NCBI GenBank assembly: GCA_020848435.1
Contig: JADLAC010000038.1
Span: 1-64,000 of the forward strand
Source of the DNA: Burkholderiales bacterium
GTDB taxonomy: Bacteria; Pseudomonadota; Gammaproteobacteria; Burkholderiales; WYBJ01
Direction: 5' to 3'
DNA length: 64,000 nt
The translations under genes and the position numbers were made by a program. A model generated the notes under the pieces. That model made no database searches, was not told where the DNA came from, and saw only the letters and a program-made list of their open reading frames with translations. Within the stretch, counting starts at the first letter, position 1. Each line of letters opens with the position of its first letter. Shown here piece after piece: positions 54,605 to 64,000 of the stretch.

Positions 54605-55377
54605 ACAACGCGGAGTTCTTTGCGCAGGAGCCCGAAGCGCCGGATGCCGTCGACTCGGCAGCCGATGTCGAGACGGCCAAGACAGTGTTGGAAACCGCGC
54701 TGCTCACGGCGCAGGAACCGATGTCCCTCAACGAGCTGCGCCGTTTGTTCGCCGATGAGCTCGGCGTGGACACGGTTCGCCGCCTGCTCGAAGACATTCG
54801 CGGAAGCTGGGCGGGCCGCGGGGTCGAGTTGATCAACGTGGCGAGCGGCTGGCGTTTCCGCGCCAAGCCGGAGATGCAGTCGTTTCTCGATCGGCTGAGC
54901 CCGCAGAAACCGCCGAAATACTCGCGCGCCGTGCTCGAAACCTTGGCCATCATCGCCTATCGGCAGCCTGTCACCCGCGGCGACATAGAGGAAATTCGCG
55001 GCGTCACCGTATCCACGAATATCGTGAAGGCCCTGGAGACACGCGGATGGATCGAAGTCATCGGCCATCGCGAGGTTCCGGGACGCCCGGCACTCTACGC
55101 GACGACTCGCCAGTTCCTCGATGACCTGGGCCTGCGCTCCGTGGAGGAGTTGCCGCCGCTGGAGGACTTGGGCGCCCTCGTAGATACGAGCTCCGCGGCG
55201 CCTCTACTACCGCAAACGACGCCGCCCGAGCCAGTGGCCACGGTGGACGAAGCGCGCGCGATTCCTGAAGTAGTTGCCAGCACCGCGGAGCAAGTGGATC
55301 CCCTCGATAGTCCGTTGGACCCGGCCAGCCACGAATCGCCGAGCGAGGACGGGCCGCGTCCGGAAACAGATCGATAG
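54601..55377 (+). CDS. scpB: Segregation and condensation protein B
   Basis: A 258-residue protein with two winged-helix domains (about 25-100 and 105-185), with the hallmark R-A-V-L-E-T-L-A-I-I-A-Y-R-Q-P-V-T-R near 105 and I-R-G-V near 130. The final 65 residues are acidic, Pro-rich and probably disordered. The TTG start at 54601 overlaps the scpA stop (TTGA), so the pair is coupled. ScpB binds ScpA to form the SMC-ScpAB condensin. Confidence 0.95.
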   Translation: MNNAEFFAQEPEAPDAVDSAADVETAKTVLETALLTAQEPMSLNELRRLFADELGVDTVRRLLEDIRGSWAGRGVELINVASGWRFRAKPEMQSFLDRLSPQKPPKYSRAVLETLAIIAYRQPVTRGDIEEIRGVTVSTNIVKALETRGWIEVIGHREVPGRPALYATTRQFLDDLGLRSVEELPPLEDLGALVDTSSAAPLLPQTTPPEPVATVDEARAIPEVVASTAEQVDPLDSPLDPASHESPSEDGPRPETDR

Positions 55378-55532
55378 CAACGGACTCGCGATGAGTGCCG
55401 CGAGAAGTCGCGTGCGCGTCAATCTTCGTGGCACAGCGCAAGAGCGGCCATCGGACGGAGGACGCCCGCGGAGGTGCGCCTCCCGGGTCGATCAGTGGCG
55501 ACCAATCGTCCCGATCGAGGCCTGACTCCGTG

Positions 55533-56465
55533 ATGGTCGTCTTACTGCTCACACCACGATCGGACCAGGCCGAGCTCTGGCGCCGGCTCTTGTCCGCGGC
55601 GCTGGACGGCATCGATTTCCGGGTCCATCCGAACATAGGCGATCCGGCGCACATCGATGCCGTATTGGCGTGGAAGCCCCCCCATGGCGTGCTCGCGACG
55701 CTGTCCCGGCTCAAGCTCATCTGCTCGCTGGGCATGGGCGTCGACCACTTGCTCGCGGACCCGCTGCTACCCCAGGACGTGCCGATCGCCCGGCTGGTCG
55801 ACCCGAACATGATCGAGCAGATGAGCGAGTACGTGCTCTATGCCGCGCTGCATTTTCATCGTGGCTTTGACGTTTACCAGCGCTTCCAGAGCGAACGCCG
55901 CTGGGAAGAGCTGCCGTTGCCCCACACCGCGATGCGACGTATCGGCATCATGGGTTTGGGTGCGATCGGTACCGATTGTGCGAGAAGACTGGCCGGGCTC
56001 GGTTTTTCGGTGCGAGGCTGGAGCCGCACGCCGAAAGCGCTCAAGGGGGTTCGGTCCTTCAGCGGGCGCCACCAGCTGGCGGAGTTCCTCGGCGAGACGG
56101 ACATCCTGGTGAGCGTTCTGCCACTTACGCGGCAGACGGCGCGCATCGTCGACGCCCGGCTATTTGCCGAATTGCCGCCGGGTGCCTCCTTCATCAATGT
56201 CGCGCGTGGCGAGCTGGTGGTCGAGGACGATCTGCTCGCTGCCCTCGATTGCGGCCGCCTCGCCGGTGCGATGCTGGACGTCACGGTATCCGAGCCACTT
56301 GCTGCCGCGAGCCCATTGTGGGCTCATCCCAAGGTCCGCATCACGCCGCACATCGCCGGTCTGACAAATCCGGTAACGGCCGTCGAGCCGATCGCGGAGA
56401 ATCTGCGCAGGTTACGTGCCGGCCTGCCGTTGCGCGACCTGGTCGATCGAATCCGCGGATACTGA
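55533..56465 (+). CDS. 2-hydroxyacid dehydrogenase (GhrA-like glyoxylate/hydroxypyruvate reductase)
   Basis: A 310-residue NAD(P)-dependent D-2-hydroxyacid dehydrogenase. The dinucleotide motif is G-L-G-A-I-G near 146; the catalytic Arg is in V-A-R-G-E-L near 230, Glu in V-S-E-P-L near 258, and His in T-P-H-I-A-G near 277. The short form without a long N-terminus and the S-x-R sequence after the fold resemble GhrA. GTG 55530 may also serve as the start. It is about 155 bp after scpB and converges on sat. Confidence 0.9.
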   Translation: MVVLLLTPRSDQAELWRRLLSAALDGIDFRVHPNIGDPAHIDAVLAWKPPHGVLATLSRLKLICSLGMGVDHLLADPLLPQDVPIARLVDPNMIEQMSEYVLYAALHFHRGFDVYQRFQSERRWEELPLPHTAMRRIGIMGLGAIGTDCARRLAGLGFSVRGWSRTPKALKGVRSFSGRHQLAEFLGETDILVSVLPLTRQTARIVDARLFAELPPGASFINVARGELVVEDDLLAALDCGRLAGAMLDVTVSEPLAAASPLWAHPKVRITPHIAGLTNPVTAVEPIAENLRRLRAGLPLRDLVDRIRGY

Positions 56466-56678
56466 AACGCTCCCGGAGAAGCAATGGGGTCCCTGCTCGG
56501 CCGTGAGCATTCATAAACAGTGGCGCCGGCGGAAGCGCCGCGCGCAGCGCCTGGTGGCAGGGGCAGATCCAGAATGCTCGAGCGCCGTGTCTACTTGCGC
56601 CGGCGCGCGCTCGATGCCGCTCCCTCGGTGCCAGCCACTCGACGGATTGATCGCTTAGATGACAGCCGAGCCCGAGGG

Positions 56679-57902
56679 TCAGCGCGCCGAATGTCCCGAC
56701 AGGGTGATCTCCACCTTTTCGTCCAACCCGGCGTAATAGGCGCGCAACACGTCCAGCACTTCCGGACGGCTGAACTCCGCCGGCACCTCGCTGCCTTCGG
56801 AGAGAAGCTTGCGCAGCTTCGTGCCAGACAACAACAGGCGATCCTCCGGCGCGTGCGGGCAAGTGCGATCGGAGGCCATGCCGCCGCAGCGGTAGCACCA
56901 GAACGTCCAATCGATTTTCATCGGCTTGGTTTCCAGCGCGCCGGCCGGTAGCTGGTCGAAGACATGGTGCGCATCAAACGGCCCGTAATAGCTCCCGACC
57001 CCGGCATGATCGCGGCCGATGATCTGATAGGCGCAGCCGTAGTTCTGCCGGAACAGCGCGTGCAACAGGGCCTCGCGCGGGCCGGCATAGCGCATATCCA
57101 GCGGGTAGCCTGACTGCATTACGGTGTCGGCGACGAAGTACTTCTCGAGCAACACGCCGATCGCACGGGTACGGACATCGGCCGGAATGTCGCCCGCTTT
57201 GAGGTTCCCCAGCAGCGAGTGCACCAGTACCCCGTCGCAGACCTCGATCGCTACCTTGGCGAGATACTCGTGCGAGCGGTGCATCGGGTTACGCGTCTGG
57301 AACGCGGCGACGTTGGCCCAGCCTTTGGCCTCGAAGGCAGCCCGAGTCTGCGCCGGCGTCAGGTACAGCCCGGGATACTGGGTCGCGAATCCGCCCTCGG
57401 ACAAGACCTGGACCGTACCCGCCAGGTTGACATCACCCTGCGCCAACACCATCGCAACGCCCGGATGCGCGCTGTCCTCGGTCTTGAAGACCTCGCGGCA
57501 TTCGAGCGCCTTGTCGGGTCGATATTTTTCCTCGACGCGCATGGTGGCGACGATTTCGCCCGCGCCCTGATCGACCAAGGCGACGTCCGAGCCTAGGCGA
57601 ATGGCGTCCGCTGTGGGCGTGTCGGTGGACAGAGTGATCGGAATCGGCCAGAACAGCCCGCTTTCGAGGCGCATGTCGAGACAAACCGAACGCCAATCTG
57701 CCGAGGACATGAATCCGGCCAGCGGGGTAAAGCCACCGATCCCGAGCATGACGAGGTCGCCCCGCTCGCGCGAGGATACGCTGACCCGGGGCAGATCGAG
57801 CGCCCGGCGCCGCTCCGATGCGAGCAGCGGCCCCTGCAGCATGAGGGGTCTTAAGGGTCCGCCGCCGTGCGGGCGTGGCAGTCTGCTCACTGGCTTGCTC
57901 AC
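56679..57902 (-). CDS. sat: Sulfate adenylyltransferase (ATP sulfurylase)
   Basis: A 407-residue homo-oligomeric ATP sulfurylase (Sat/MET3 type). It couples sulfate and ATP to adenosine phosphosulfate, or in sulfur oxidisers runs in reverse. Active-site segments are [11 protein letters not shown] near 201, G-R-D-H-A-G near 298 and the C-terminal S-G-T-K-L-R near 362. A Cys cluster C-Y-R-C-x7-C near 344 probably binds zinc, as in the dissimilatory enzymes. apr or dsr genes are not in the window, so the direction cannot be told. It is divergent from the tolC-like gene. Confidence 0.95.
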   Translation of the reverse strand: MSKPVSRLPRPHGGGPLRPLMLQGPLLASERRRALDLPRVSVSSRERGDLVMLGIGGFTPLAGFMSSADWRSVCLDMRLESGLFWPIPITLSTDTPTADAIRLGSDVALVDQGAGEIVATMRVEEKYRPDKALECREVFKTEDSAHPGVAMVLAQGDVNLAGTVQVLSEGGFATQYPGLYLTPAQTRAAFEAKGWANVAAFQTRNPMHRSHEYLAKVAIEVCDGVLVHSLLGNLKAGDIPADVRTRAIGVLLEKYFVADTVMQSGYPLDMRYAGPREALLHALFRQNYGCAYQIIGRDHAGVGSYYGPFDAHHVFDQLPAGALETKPMKIDWTFWCYRCGGMASDRTCPHAPEDRLLLSGTKLRKLLSEGSEVPAEFSRPEVLDVLRAYYAGLDEKVEITLSGHSAR

Positions 57903-58085
57903 CCTTTCAATTCAACGTGCAGCAGGTTAGCATTCGGCGGCACCGGCAACGATTTGGAATATTTATTGCACTATAAGCCCCGTTAGCCGGCGTGTTGGCC
58001 GTGGGGAGGACGGCAACACCACCCCATTGAACGCAGCGCTCAACCTGACGACCCGATCAGTGGACGTCTCGCACACCTAGAACCC

Positions 58086-59522
58086 ATGCACGATCGCCGC
58101 CGTACGCGATACCCCGAATGGGCCATCGCCGCTGTCATGCTGTTGTCGGGACCGATGCACGTTGCGGCGAACGACGACCCCTACGCCACTCACCGACTGG
58201 TTGCGCCTACACCATACTCCCGCTGGCAATCGGTCGATGCTGTCGAACCGCCGGCGCCCGCGCTGGAAGTCGTAGCCGATAGCGCCGCGGTATACACGCT
58301 CGCTCAATTGACCGACATGGCGCTTCGAAACAATCCGCGCACCCGGCAAGCGTGGGCGGTCGCGCGTTTCGAGGCGGCGCAATACGGCATCGCCCACGCG
58401 GCACTGATGCCCAGGGCCGACCTGCTGCTGAACTTCACGCGGGCGCGCGTCATCTCCAACACCACCGGCGCCGCGACGACCGAACAGAATCGTTACGGCC
58501 CCAATGCCAGTCTGTCGTACGTGCTTTATGATTTCGGGGCGCGCGCGGCCGAAGTCGAAGCGCAAGGCTATCGCGTGTTGGCTGCCAACCTGACCCAGAA
58601 CCGCGTGCTCCAAGAGGTCGTATTTCAGGTCGAGCAGGCGTATTTCCGACTGATGGGCGTCGAGCAGCTTGTCCGCGCCGGGACGCAAGCGCTGAAGAGC
58701 TCGGAAGCCACGTTGGATGCGGCTCGCCGGCGTCACCAGGCGGGACTCGCGACGATCGGCGACGTGTTTCGCTCCGAAACCGCGGTCGCGCAAGCGGCGC
58801 TGAACTTGCGTCGCGCTGAAGGAGAGGTTTTCAAGGCGAAGGGACAGGTTGCCAGCGCATGCGGGTTTCCGGTGACCACCGCGCTGCGCCTGCAACCGTG
58901 GTCCGACGAGCCCAAGTCTTCACAGATGCAAGACACCCTCGAATCGATGCTGAAGAGGGCGAGCACGTCCAGGCCCGATGTGGCGGCGGCGCAAAGTCGC
59001 GTACAAGCCGCGCGCGCGGCCGTAACCGCGGCCGCCAATGCCGGCAAACCGAGCCTGGAGCTCAATCTGCAAGCAAGCCGAAACTACTATACCGACGGGC
59101 GGCACCGCGCCGACGGCAACCTGATCGGCTTCAACGTCCGGATACCGATATTCGATGGTTGGCGCGATGAGTATTCCGTGCGCCGCGCGGAAGCCCAGGC
59201 GCAGCAAGCCGAGGCCACGCGGGACCAACTGTACGTGCAAACCGAGCTCGACGTCTGGCAGGCGTACTACGACCTGCAGACGGCCGCGACCGGCATCACA
59301 ACCACGGCGACATTGGTCCAAGGCGCTACTCAAGCCGCATCGGTGGCCGCGGCGCGCTACCAATCGGGCGTCGGTAGTCTGTTGGATCTGCTCACCGCCC
59401 AGGCTGAAGAAACCAACGCACTGGTGCAGTCGATCCAGTCGAATCTCGATTGGCACACGGCACTGGCAAGACTCAACTTCGCACTCGGCGCTTCGGGCTA
59501 CTACGGGACGACCACACCTTGA
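58086..59522 (+). CDS. TolC-family outer-membrane efflux protein
   Basis: A 478-residue outer membrane factor. The signal peptide (about 1-28) ends V-A-A-N-D. The two coiled-coil repeats of the TolC fold are at about 70-260 and 285-475, opening A-L-R-N-N-P-R-T-R-Q-A near 78 and typical Y-D-F-G near 155 and F-D-G-W-R near 352. Its stop overlaps the adaptor start (TTGA). It forms the exit duct of the pump below. Confidence 0.93.
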   Translation: MHDRRRTRYPEWAIAAVMLLSGPMHVAANDDPYATHRLVAPTPYSRWQSVDAVEPPAPALEVVADSAAVYTLAQLTDMALRNNPRTRQAWAVARFEAAQYGIAHAALMPRADLLLNFTRARVISNTTGAATTEQNRYGPNASLSYVLYDFGARAAEVEAQGYRVLAANLTQNRVLQEVVFQVEQAYFRLMGVEQLVRAGTQALKSSEATLDAARRRHQAGLATIGDVFRSETAVAQAALNLRRAEGEVFKAKGQVASACGFPVTTALRLQPWSDEPKSSQMQDTLESMLKRASTSRPDVAAAQSRVQAARAAVTAAANAGKPSLELNLQASRNYYTDGRHRADGNLIGFNVRIPIFDGWRDEYSVRRAEAQAQQAEATRDQLYVQTELDVWQAYYDLQTAATGITTTATLVQGATQAASVAAARYQSGVGSLLDLLTAQAEETNALVQSIQSNLDWHTALARLNFALGASGYYGTTTP

Positions 59523-60784
59523 GACCTTTCTGGATCGTATTCATCGTCTTGTGCGCTGCCGGCGGCGGCGCTTACTACTGGTGGGCGAATCAAGCCAAGA
59601 GCACGGCGCCCGAGGCGACCAGCGCCAAGGCGGACGGCAAGAAGGGCAAGAAAGGCCGCGGCGGTCCGGTGAACGTTCGGACAATCACCCCGAAGCGCCA
59701 GGCGATGCCGGTATTGATTGACGCAGTCGGTACCGTGGAATCCGAGCACAGCGTCGCCGTACGGCCGCAGGCGAGCGGCGTGCTCACCGCAGTTCGCTTC
59801 AAGGAAGGCGACTACGTCAAGAAGGGGCAGGTGCTATTTCAGATCGACGCGCGGCCCCTACAGGCGGCAGTAGACCAATCTACCGCGGCAGTGAACCGGG
59901 ATGAAGCGCAGCTCGCGCAAGCCCGAGCACAGGAAGGGCGGCTGCGGTCGCTGGTCGAGAAGGACTACATCACCAAGCAGGAATACGACGTCGCGGCCAC
60001 CGCTGCCAAATCGCTGGAGGCGACCGTGAACGCCAATCGGGCCGCGCTCGAGCAAGCCCAACTGCAACTCGCCTATTCGCAGATCGTCGCGCCGATTTCG
60101 GGCCGGACGGGAAGTCTCTCGGTCAAGGCGGGCAACCTCGTGACCGCCGGTACCGGGGGAGCGCCCCTGGTGGTGATCAATAGCACCAGGCCGATACTGG
60201 TTTCGCTGCCGGTGCCTCAGCGCTATCTCGACGATATCCGGCGCTACTGGGGCACACCCGATCTGCGGGTCGAGATCGCTTCGGATCGGGGGGGCGCAAC
60301 GCTGGTCGAAGGAAAGCTGGTCTTCATCGACAATAGCGTGAATCCCACGACCGGCACCATTCTGCTCAAAGCCCAGGTCGCCAACGAAAAAGAAGAGCTT
60401 TGGCCCGGGCAGTTCTTGGCGGCCCGGATCGTACTTCGGATGGAGCAGAACGCCCTGGTGCTGCCCGAGGGGGCGGTCCAGCCCGGACAAGAAGGTCCTT
60501 TCGTCTTCGTGGTGAACGAGGGAAGAGCCCGCGTGACGAGGATCGAGGTGGACCGCCAGGTTGGCGAGCAGGTGGTCATTGCCCAGGGCTTGAACGGCGA
60601 CGAGCAGGTGGTGATCGACGTCCCGCCGACGCTGGCGCCGAATTCGCCGGTAGTTGTCGGCGGGCAAGGCGGCAAGGGCGGCGGCAAAGGAAAAGGCAAG
60701 GGCAAGCCCGAGACCGCGAAAGCGGGTTCGGCGCCTGCGCCGGACGAAGTCGGCAAGTCGACCAAGGACAAGGAGAAGGGCTGA
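59519..60784 (+). CDS. RND periplasmic adaptor (membrane fusion protein)
   Basis: A 421-residue adaptor of the MdtA/AcrA type. A membrane helix or signal anchor (about 4-22) is followed by a Lys/Gly-rich patch (40-50), a lipoyl half-motif (about 75-100, with G-x-V-x-V-x-x-x-G-D-Y-V-K-K-G), a coiled hairpin (about 110-185), then the beta-barrel and membrane-proximal domains (about 195-380). The last 45 residues are a Gly/Lys-rich tail, odd for the family. TTG at 59519 is in overlap with the TolC stop. The stop overlaps the pump start (TGATG). Confidence 0.92.
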   Translation: MRPFWIVFIVLCAAGGGAYYWWANQAKSTAPEATSAKADGKKGKKGRGGPVNVRTITPKRQAMPVLIDAVGTVESEHSVAVRPQASGVLTAVRFKEGDYVKKGQVLFQIDARPLQAAVDQSTAAVNRDEAQLAQARAQEGRLRSLVEKDYITKQEYDVAATAAKSLEATVNANRAALEQAQLQLAYSQIVAPISGRTGSLSVKAGNLVTAGTGGAPLVVINSTRPILVSLPVPQRYLDDIRRYWGTPDLRVEIASDRGGATLVEGKLVFIDNSVNPTTGTILLKAQVANEKEELWPGQFLAARIVLRMEQNALVLPEGAVQPGQEGPFVFVVNEGRARVTRIEVDRQVGEQVVIAQGLNGDEQVVIDVPPTLAPNSPVVVGGQGGKGGGKGKGKGKPETAKAGSAPAPDEVGKSTKDKEKG

Positions 60785-63700
60785 TGAATGTCTCGCGGAT
60801 TTTCATCGAGCGCCCAGTAGCGACCAGCGTCCTGTTCGTTTGCATCCTGTTCTTTGGCTGGCTCGCGTTCAATCGCCTGCCGGTGAACGACTTGCCGAAT
60901 GTCGATTTCCCTACCATCACGGTGACGGCGCGCCTGCCCGGAGCGAGCCCCGAGGTAATGGCGAACACGGTCGCGCAGCCGCTCGAGCGGGAGTTCAGCC
61001 GCATCGCGGGCGTGGACGAGATGACGTCCTCCTCGACCAGCGGCAATACCCGCATCACGATGACATTCTCGCTCGCGCGGGATATCGATTCCGCCGCGCA
61101 GGATGTGCAGACCGCGATCTCGCAGGCGATACGCCGGCTTCCTGCCGATATGCCGGAGCCGCCGACATTGCGCAAGCTCAATCCTGCCGACGCGCCCGTG
61201 CTTACGCTGGCGCTTGCTGCCGAGCATGTGCCGATGCAGAAGCTCGACGAGTTCGCCGACGCGCATATCGCGCAGCGGTTCTCGACCATCAACGGCGTGG
61301 CGCAGGTGCAGGTGTTCGGCTCGCAGAAGTACGCGGTGAGGCTGTTTCTCGATCCGAACGCGCTCGCCAAGCGCGGGCTGGGGCTGGAGAAGGTCGTAAC
61401 CGCCATCCGCGACGCGAACTCCAACCTTCCTTCCGGCGCGCTGCAGGGCAAGGCGCGCACCTATACGGTGAAGTCCGACGGCAAGCTCGAGCGAGCCGCG
61501 GACTTCAATCCGCTGATCATCGCGTACAAGGATGGGAATCCGGTTCGGTTCTCCGACATCGGCAGAGCCGAGGACGGCGTCGAGAACGAGAAGATCCGCA
61601 GTTGGTACAACGGTAACCGCGCATTGATTCTCGCCATCTATCGCCAGCCCGGGTCGAACACCGTCGAAGTCGTATCCAAGCTGCGCGAAATGCTGCCGGA
61701 CATCGAGCGCGAAATGCCGGCCGGCGCGTCGATCAACATCCTGAACGATCGTTCCGAGTTCATCAGTGACTCGATCCACGAGGTCAACTTCACGCTGGTG
61801 CTGTCGATCGTGCTGGTGGTGCTGGTAATCCTGGGCTTCCTGCGTAACCTGCGCGCCACGTTGGTGACGGCGCTCATTCTGCCGGCGTCGGTGCTGGGCA
61901 CGTTCGCCGCGATGTCGCTGCTCGGCTACAGCTTGAACAACTTGTCCCTCATGGCGATCACGCTCGCCGTCGGATTCGTGGTCGACGATGCCATCGTGGT
62001 GCTGGAGAACATCACTCGCCACATGGAGATGGGCAAGGATCGCTTACAGGCCGCCCTCGAAGGCTCGAAAGAGATCGGCATGACCGTCGTGACCATGACG
62101 GTCTCCCTGTCGGCGGTGTTCTTGCCCATTCTCTTCATGGAAGGCATGGTCGGACGGCTGTTCCGCGAGTTCGCCGTTACGGTCGGCACCGCGGTCCTGA
62201 TCTCAGGGGTGGTCTCGTTGTCCATCACACCCATGCTGTGCAGCATCCTGTTGCGCCATGACCATAGTCATGGCCGACTCTACAACTGGTCGGAGCGCAT
62301 GTTCGACCGCGTTCGCGACGGCTATGCGGCGAGCTTACGCTGGATGTTGCGCTGGCAGGGCATAGTGCTCGTCGCTTCGCTTGCGGTGTTGCTCGCCATG
62401 GGATGGCTCTACGAGCAGGTCTCCAAGGGCTTCATCCCGCGCCAGGATACCGGTGTCATTTTCGCGAACACCCGTGCGCGCGAGGGCGTGACCTTCGAGG
62501 AAATGATCAGGCATCAGCAAGCGGTCGCCGCGGTCATCCGCAAGAACGAAAACGTGGACGCGGTGATGTCCACCGCGGGCCAGGGCGTGGGCGGAGTGGT
62601 CGGTGATAACGTGGGCCGCTTCATCATCCGGCTCAAGCAGCGCACGCAGCGCGGCGTCACCGCCGATGAAGTGATCCAGCAGATACGCCGGGACACCGCC
62701 AGCCTGCAGGGCGTACGAGTCTTCCTTTCCAATCCGCCTGCGATTCGTATCGGCGGCACGCTATCGACCAGCGACTATCAATTTGTCATTACCGGCACCG
62801 AGCTGCAGGCGTTGTACCGCCCCGCGCAGGAGCTGGAATCGCGGCTGCGTGCAACACCATTGCTGCAGGATGTGTCGACGAATCTAGAGCTGCGCAATCC
62901 CGAAATCCAGGTCAAGATCCAGCGCGACCGTGCCGCTGCACTGGGCATCACTTCGCAACAGGTCGAGCTGGCTTTGTTCAACGCATTCGGCGGCCGCCAG
63001 GTGAGCACGCTGTACGGCGCGGCCGACCAGTACGATGTACGCCTGGAAATCGACCGGCGCTATCAGGCCGACATCAATGCGATGGAGAACATCTTCATCC
63101 AAGCGCCCAGCGGCGCCATGGTTCCGTTGTCGGTAGTGGCGGAGGTGAAGAGCGGCGTCGGACCCGTATCCGTAGCTCACCTGGGGCAGATGCCGGCGGT
63201 GATCCTCTCGTTCAACCTCGCTCTGGGCGTGTCGGTCGGTGAAGCGGTCGCGGCGGTGGAGGAAATCGCGGCGGAGATACTGCCGGCCGGTGTGTCGACC
63301 GTATTCACCGGCAGCGCCAAGGCGTTCCAAGAGGCGTTCAGAACGCTGCCCATGCTGCTGCTCGTGACGGTGATCCTGATCTACATGATTCTGGCGATCC
63401 TGTACGAGCACTATGGCCATCCCTTCACCATTCTGACCGCGCTTCCCTTCGCCGGCTTCGGCGCGCTGGCGACGCTTCTTCTCTTCAACGAAGAGCTCAA
63501 CATCTTCAGCTTCGTCGGCATCATTCTGTTGATCGGCTTGGTGAAGAAGAACGGGATCATGATGATCGACTTCGCCCTGCAGATACAGCGCGAGCAGGGC
63601 GCGCGGCCGCTGGACGCGATCGTGGAGGCCTGTCGCGTGCGGTTTCGCCCGATCATGATGACGACCATGGCTGCCATTCTGGGAACGCTGCCGATCGCCA

Positions 63701-63903
63701 TGGGCTACGGCGCGGGTGCCGAGACACGGCGGCCCCTCGGCATTGCGGTGGTGGGCGGCTTGGTGTTTTCGCAGTTCCTTACGCTCTACGTAACGCCCGT
63801 CTTCTACGTCGCGCTCGAGCGTATGGTGGCGTTCTTCAAGCGCGGTAAAGCCCCGGCAGGGGCTGCTGAGAGCCGCGCCTCATCCGAGACGGAGCGGGTC
63901 TGA
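60784..63903 (+). CDS. RND multidrug efflux pump inner-membrane subunit (AcrB/MdtBC-like)
   Basis: A 1039-residue proton antiporter of the hydrophobe/amphiphile class. The proton relay is intact: D-D in G-F-V-V-D-D-A-I-V-V near 401-406 in helix 4, and Lys in G-L-V-K-K-N-G-I near 920 in helix 10. Twelve helices and two large porter domains (about 30-335 and 560-870) have the usual placing. It is the last gene of a TolC, adaptor, pump operon with overlapping starts. Substrates are unknown; the nearest class (MdtB/C) exports bile acids, novobiocin and metals. No regulator is adjacent. Confidence 0.96.
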   Translation: MNVSRIFIERPVATSVLFVCILFFGWLAFNRLPVNDLPNVDFPTITVTARLPGASPEVMANTVAQPLEREFSRIAGVDEMTSSSTSGNTRITMTFSLARDIDSAAQDVQTAISQAIRRLPADMPEPPTLRKLNPADAPVLTLALAAEHVPMQKLDEFADAHIAQRFSTINGVAQVQVFGSQKYAVRLFLDPNALAKRGLGLEKVVTAIRDANSNLPSGALQGKARTYTVKSDGKLERAADFNPLIIAYKDGNPVRFSDIGRAEDGVENEKIRSWYNGNRALILAIYRQPGSNTVEVVSKLREMLPDIEREMPAGASINILNDRSEFISDSIHEVNFTLVLSIVLVVLVILGFLRNLRATLVTALILPASVLGTFAAMSLLGYSLNNLSLMAITLAVGFVVDDAIVVLENITRHMEMGKDRLQAALEGSKEIGMTVVTMTVSLSAVFLPILFMEGMVGRLFREFAVTVGTAVLISGVVSLSITPMLCSILLRHDHSHGRLYNWSERMFDRVRDGYAASLRWMLRWQGIVLVASLAVLLAMGWLYEQVSKGFIPRQDTGVIFANTRAREGVTFEEMIRHQQAVAAVIRKNENVDAVMSTAGQGVGGVVGDNVGRFIIRLKQRTQRGVTADEVIQQIRRDTASLQGVRVFLSNPPAIRIGGTLSTSDYQFVITGTELQALYRPAQELESRLRATPLLQDVSTNLELRNPEIQVKIQRDRAAALGITSQQVELALFNAFGGRQVSTLYGAADQYDVRLEIDRRYQADINAMENIFIQAPSGAMVPLSVVAEVKSGVGPVSVAHLGQMPAVILSFNLALGVSVGEAVAAVEEIAAEILPAGVSTVFTGSAKAFQEAFRTLPMLLLVTVILIYMILAILYEHYGHPFTILTALPFAGFGALATLLLFNEELNIFSFVGIILLIGLVKKNGIMMIDFALQIQREQGARPLDAIVEACRVRFRPIMMTTMAAILGTLPIAMGYGAGAETRRPLGIAVVGGLVFSQFLTLYVTPVFYVALERMVAFFKRGKAPAGAAESRASSETERV

Positions 63904-64000
63904 CCGTCCCCAGGCCGCGCGACGACGACCGCCAAGCAAGGCGACTCGTTGGCGCGTAGCGGCCGTCTATTGCAGTGGAAGTTTCGATGGTGTGCGAGGG

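Overview
The window is one continuous, high-GC, gene-dense bacterial chromosome segment with about 60 protein genes. I see no IS element, phage, CRISPR array, rRNA or convincing tRNA. The gene content points to a free-living betaproteobacterium, probably Burkholderiales-related or from a nearby uncultured lineage: a Bug/TctC-type binding protein beside hyuA-hyuB, paired MmgE/PrpD genes, the yciB-bolA-parvulin run, a yciV-yciO-trpS cluster followed by scpA-scpB, and a PEP-CTERM/PrsT surface-protein system. This assignment rests on gene content only.

Layout. 1-2044: a repeat-rich intergenic region, then a 568-codon gene whose reading frame continues through TGA 659-661 inside an exact C-U-G-S-C motif. 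I read it as a UGSC-family selenoprotein with a candidate SECIS hairpin directly downstream and a large C-terminal domain I cannot name. 2091-8388 (minus): a PEP-CTERM protein, parvulin isomerase, BolA, YciB, MsrB and aconitase A. 8576-12899: an MFS transporter, then a plus-strand unit of enoyl-CoA hydratase, a variant isocitrate-dehydrogenase-like enzyme and an alpha/beta hydrolase. 13063-19264: a phosphoesterase, a serine hydrolase, an isochorismatase-fold hydrolase and a GntR/FCD regulator, divergent from two MmgE/PrpD genes. 19353-23040: a cNMP-GGDEF cyclase, PsiF-like, RidA, Nudix and NYN-domain genes. 23298-32990: a Bug receptor with hyuA-hyuB, convergent with a minus-strand unit of M20 peptidase, nadC and a three-subunit flavin/iron-sulfur dehydrogenase.

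33270-43442: a membrane-anchored GltB-like FMN protein, clpB behind a consensus heat-shock promoter, an ABC exporter-like pair with a CrtC/AttH-type lipocalin protein, and rhlE. 43878-47367: HNH nuclease, PHP-domain RNase AM, YciO and TrpS. 47552-53694: PrsT, a second PEP-CTERM protein and an MBOAT-like polytopic protein. 53801-57902: ScpA, ScpB, a 2-hydroxyacid dehydrogenase and ATP sulfurylase. 58086-63903: a complete TolC/adaptor/RND efflux operon.

The points most worth a second look are the recoded UGA gene and its fusion partner, and the finding that both PEP-CTERM genes have sigma-54 (GG-N10-GC) promoter candidates, one with three phased dyad-containing repeats upstream that look like activator sites. 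Others are an IDH-like enzyme with an altered substrate loop, and a palindromic intergenic repeat family.
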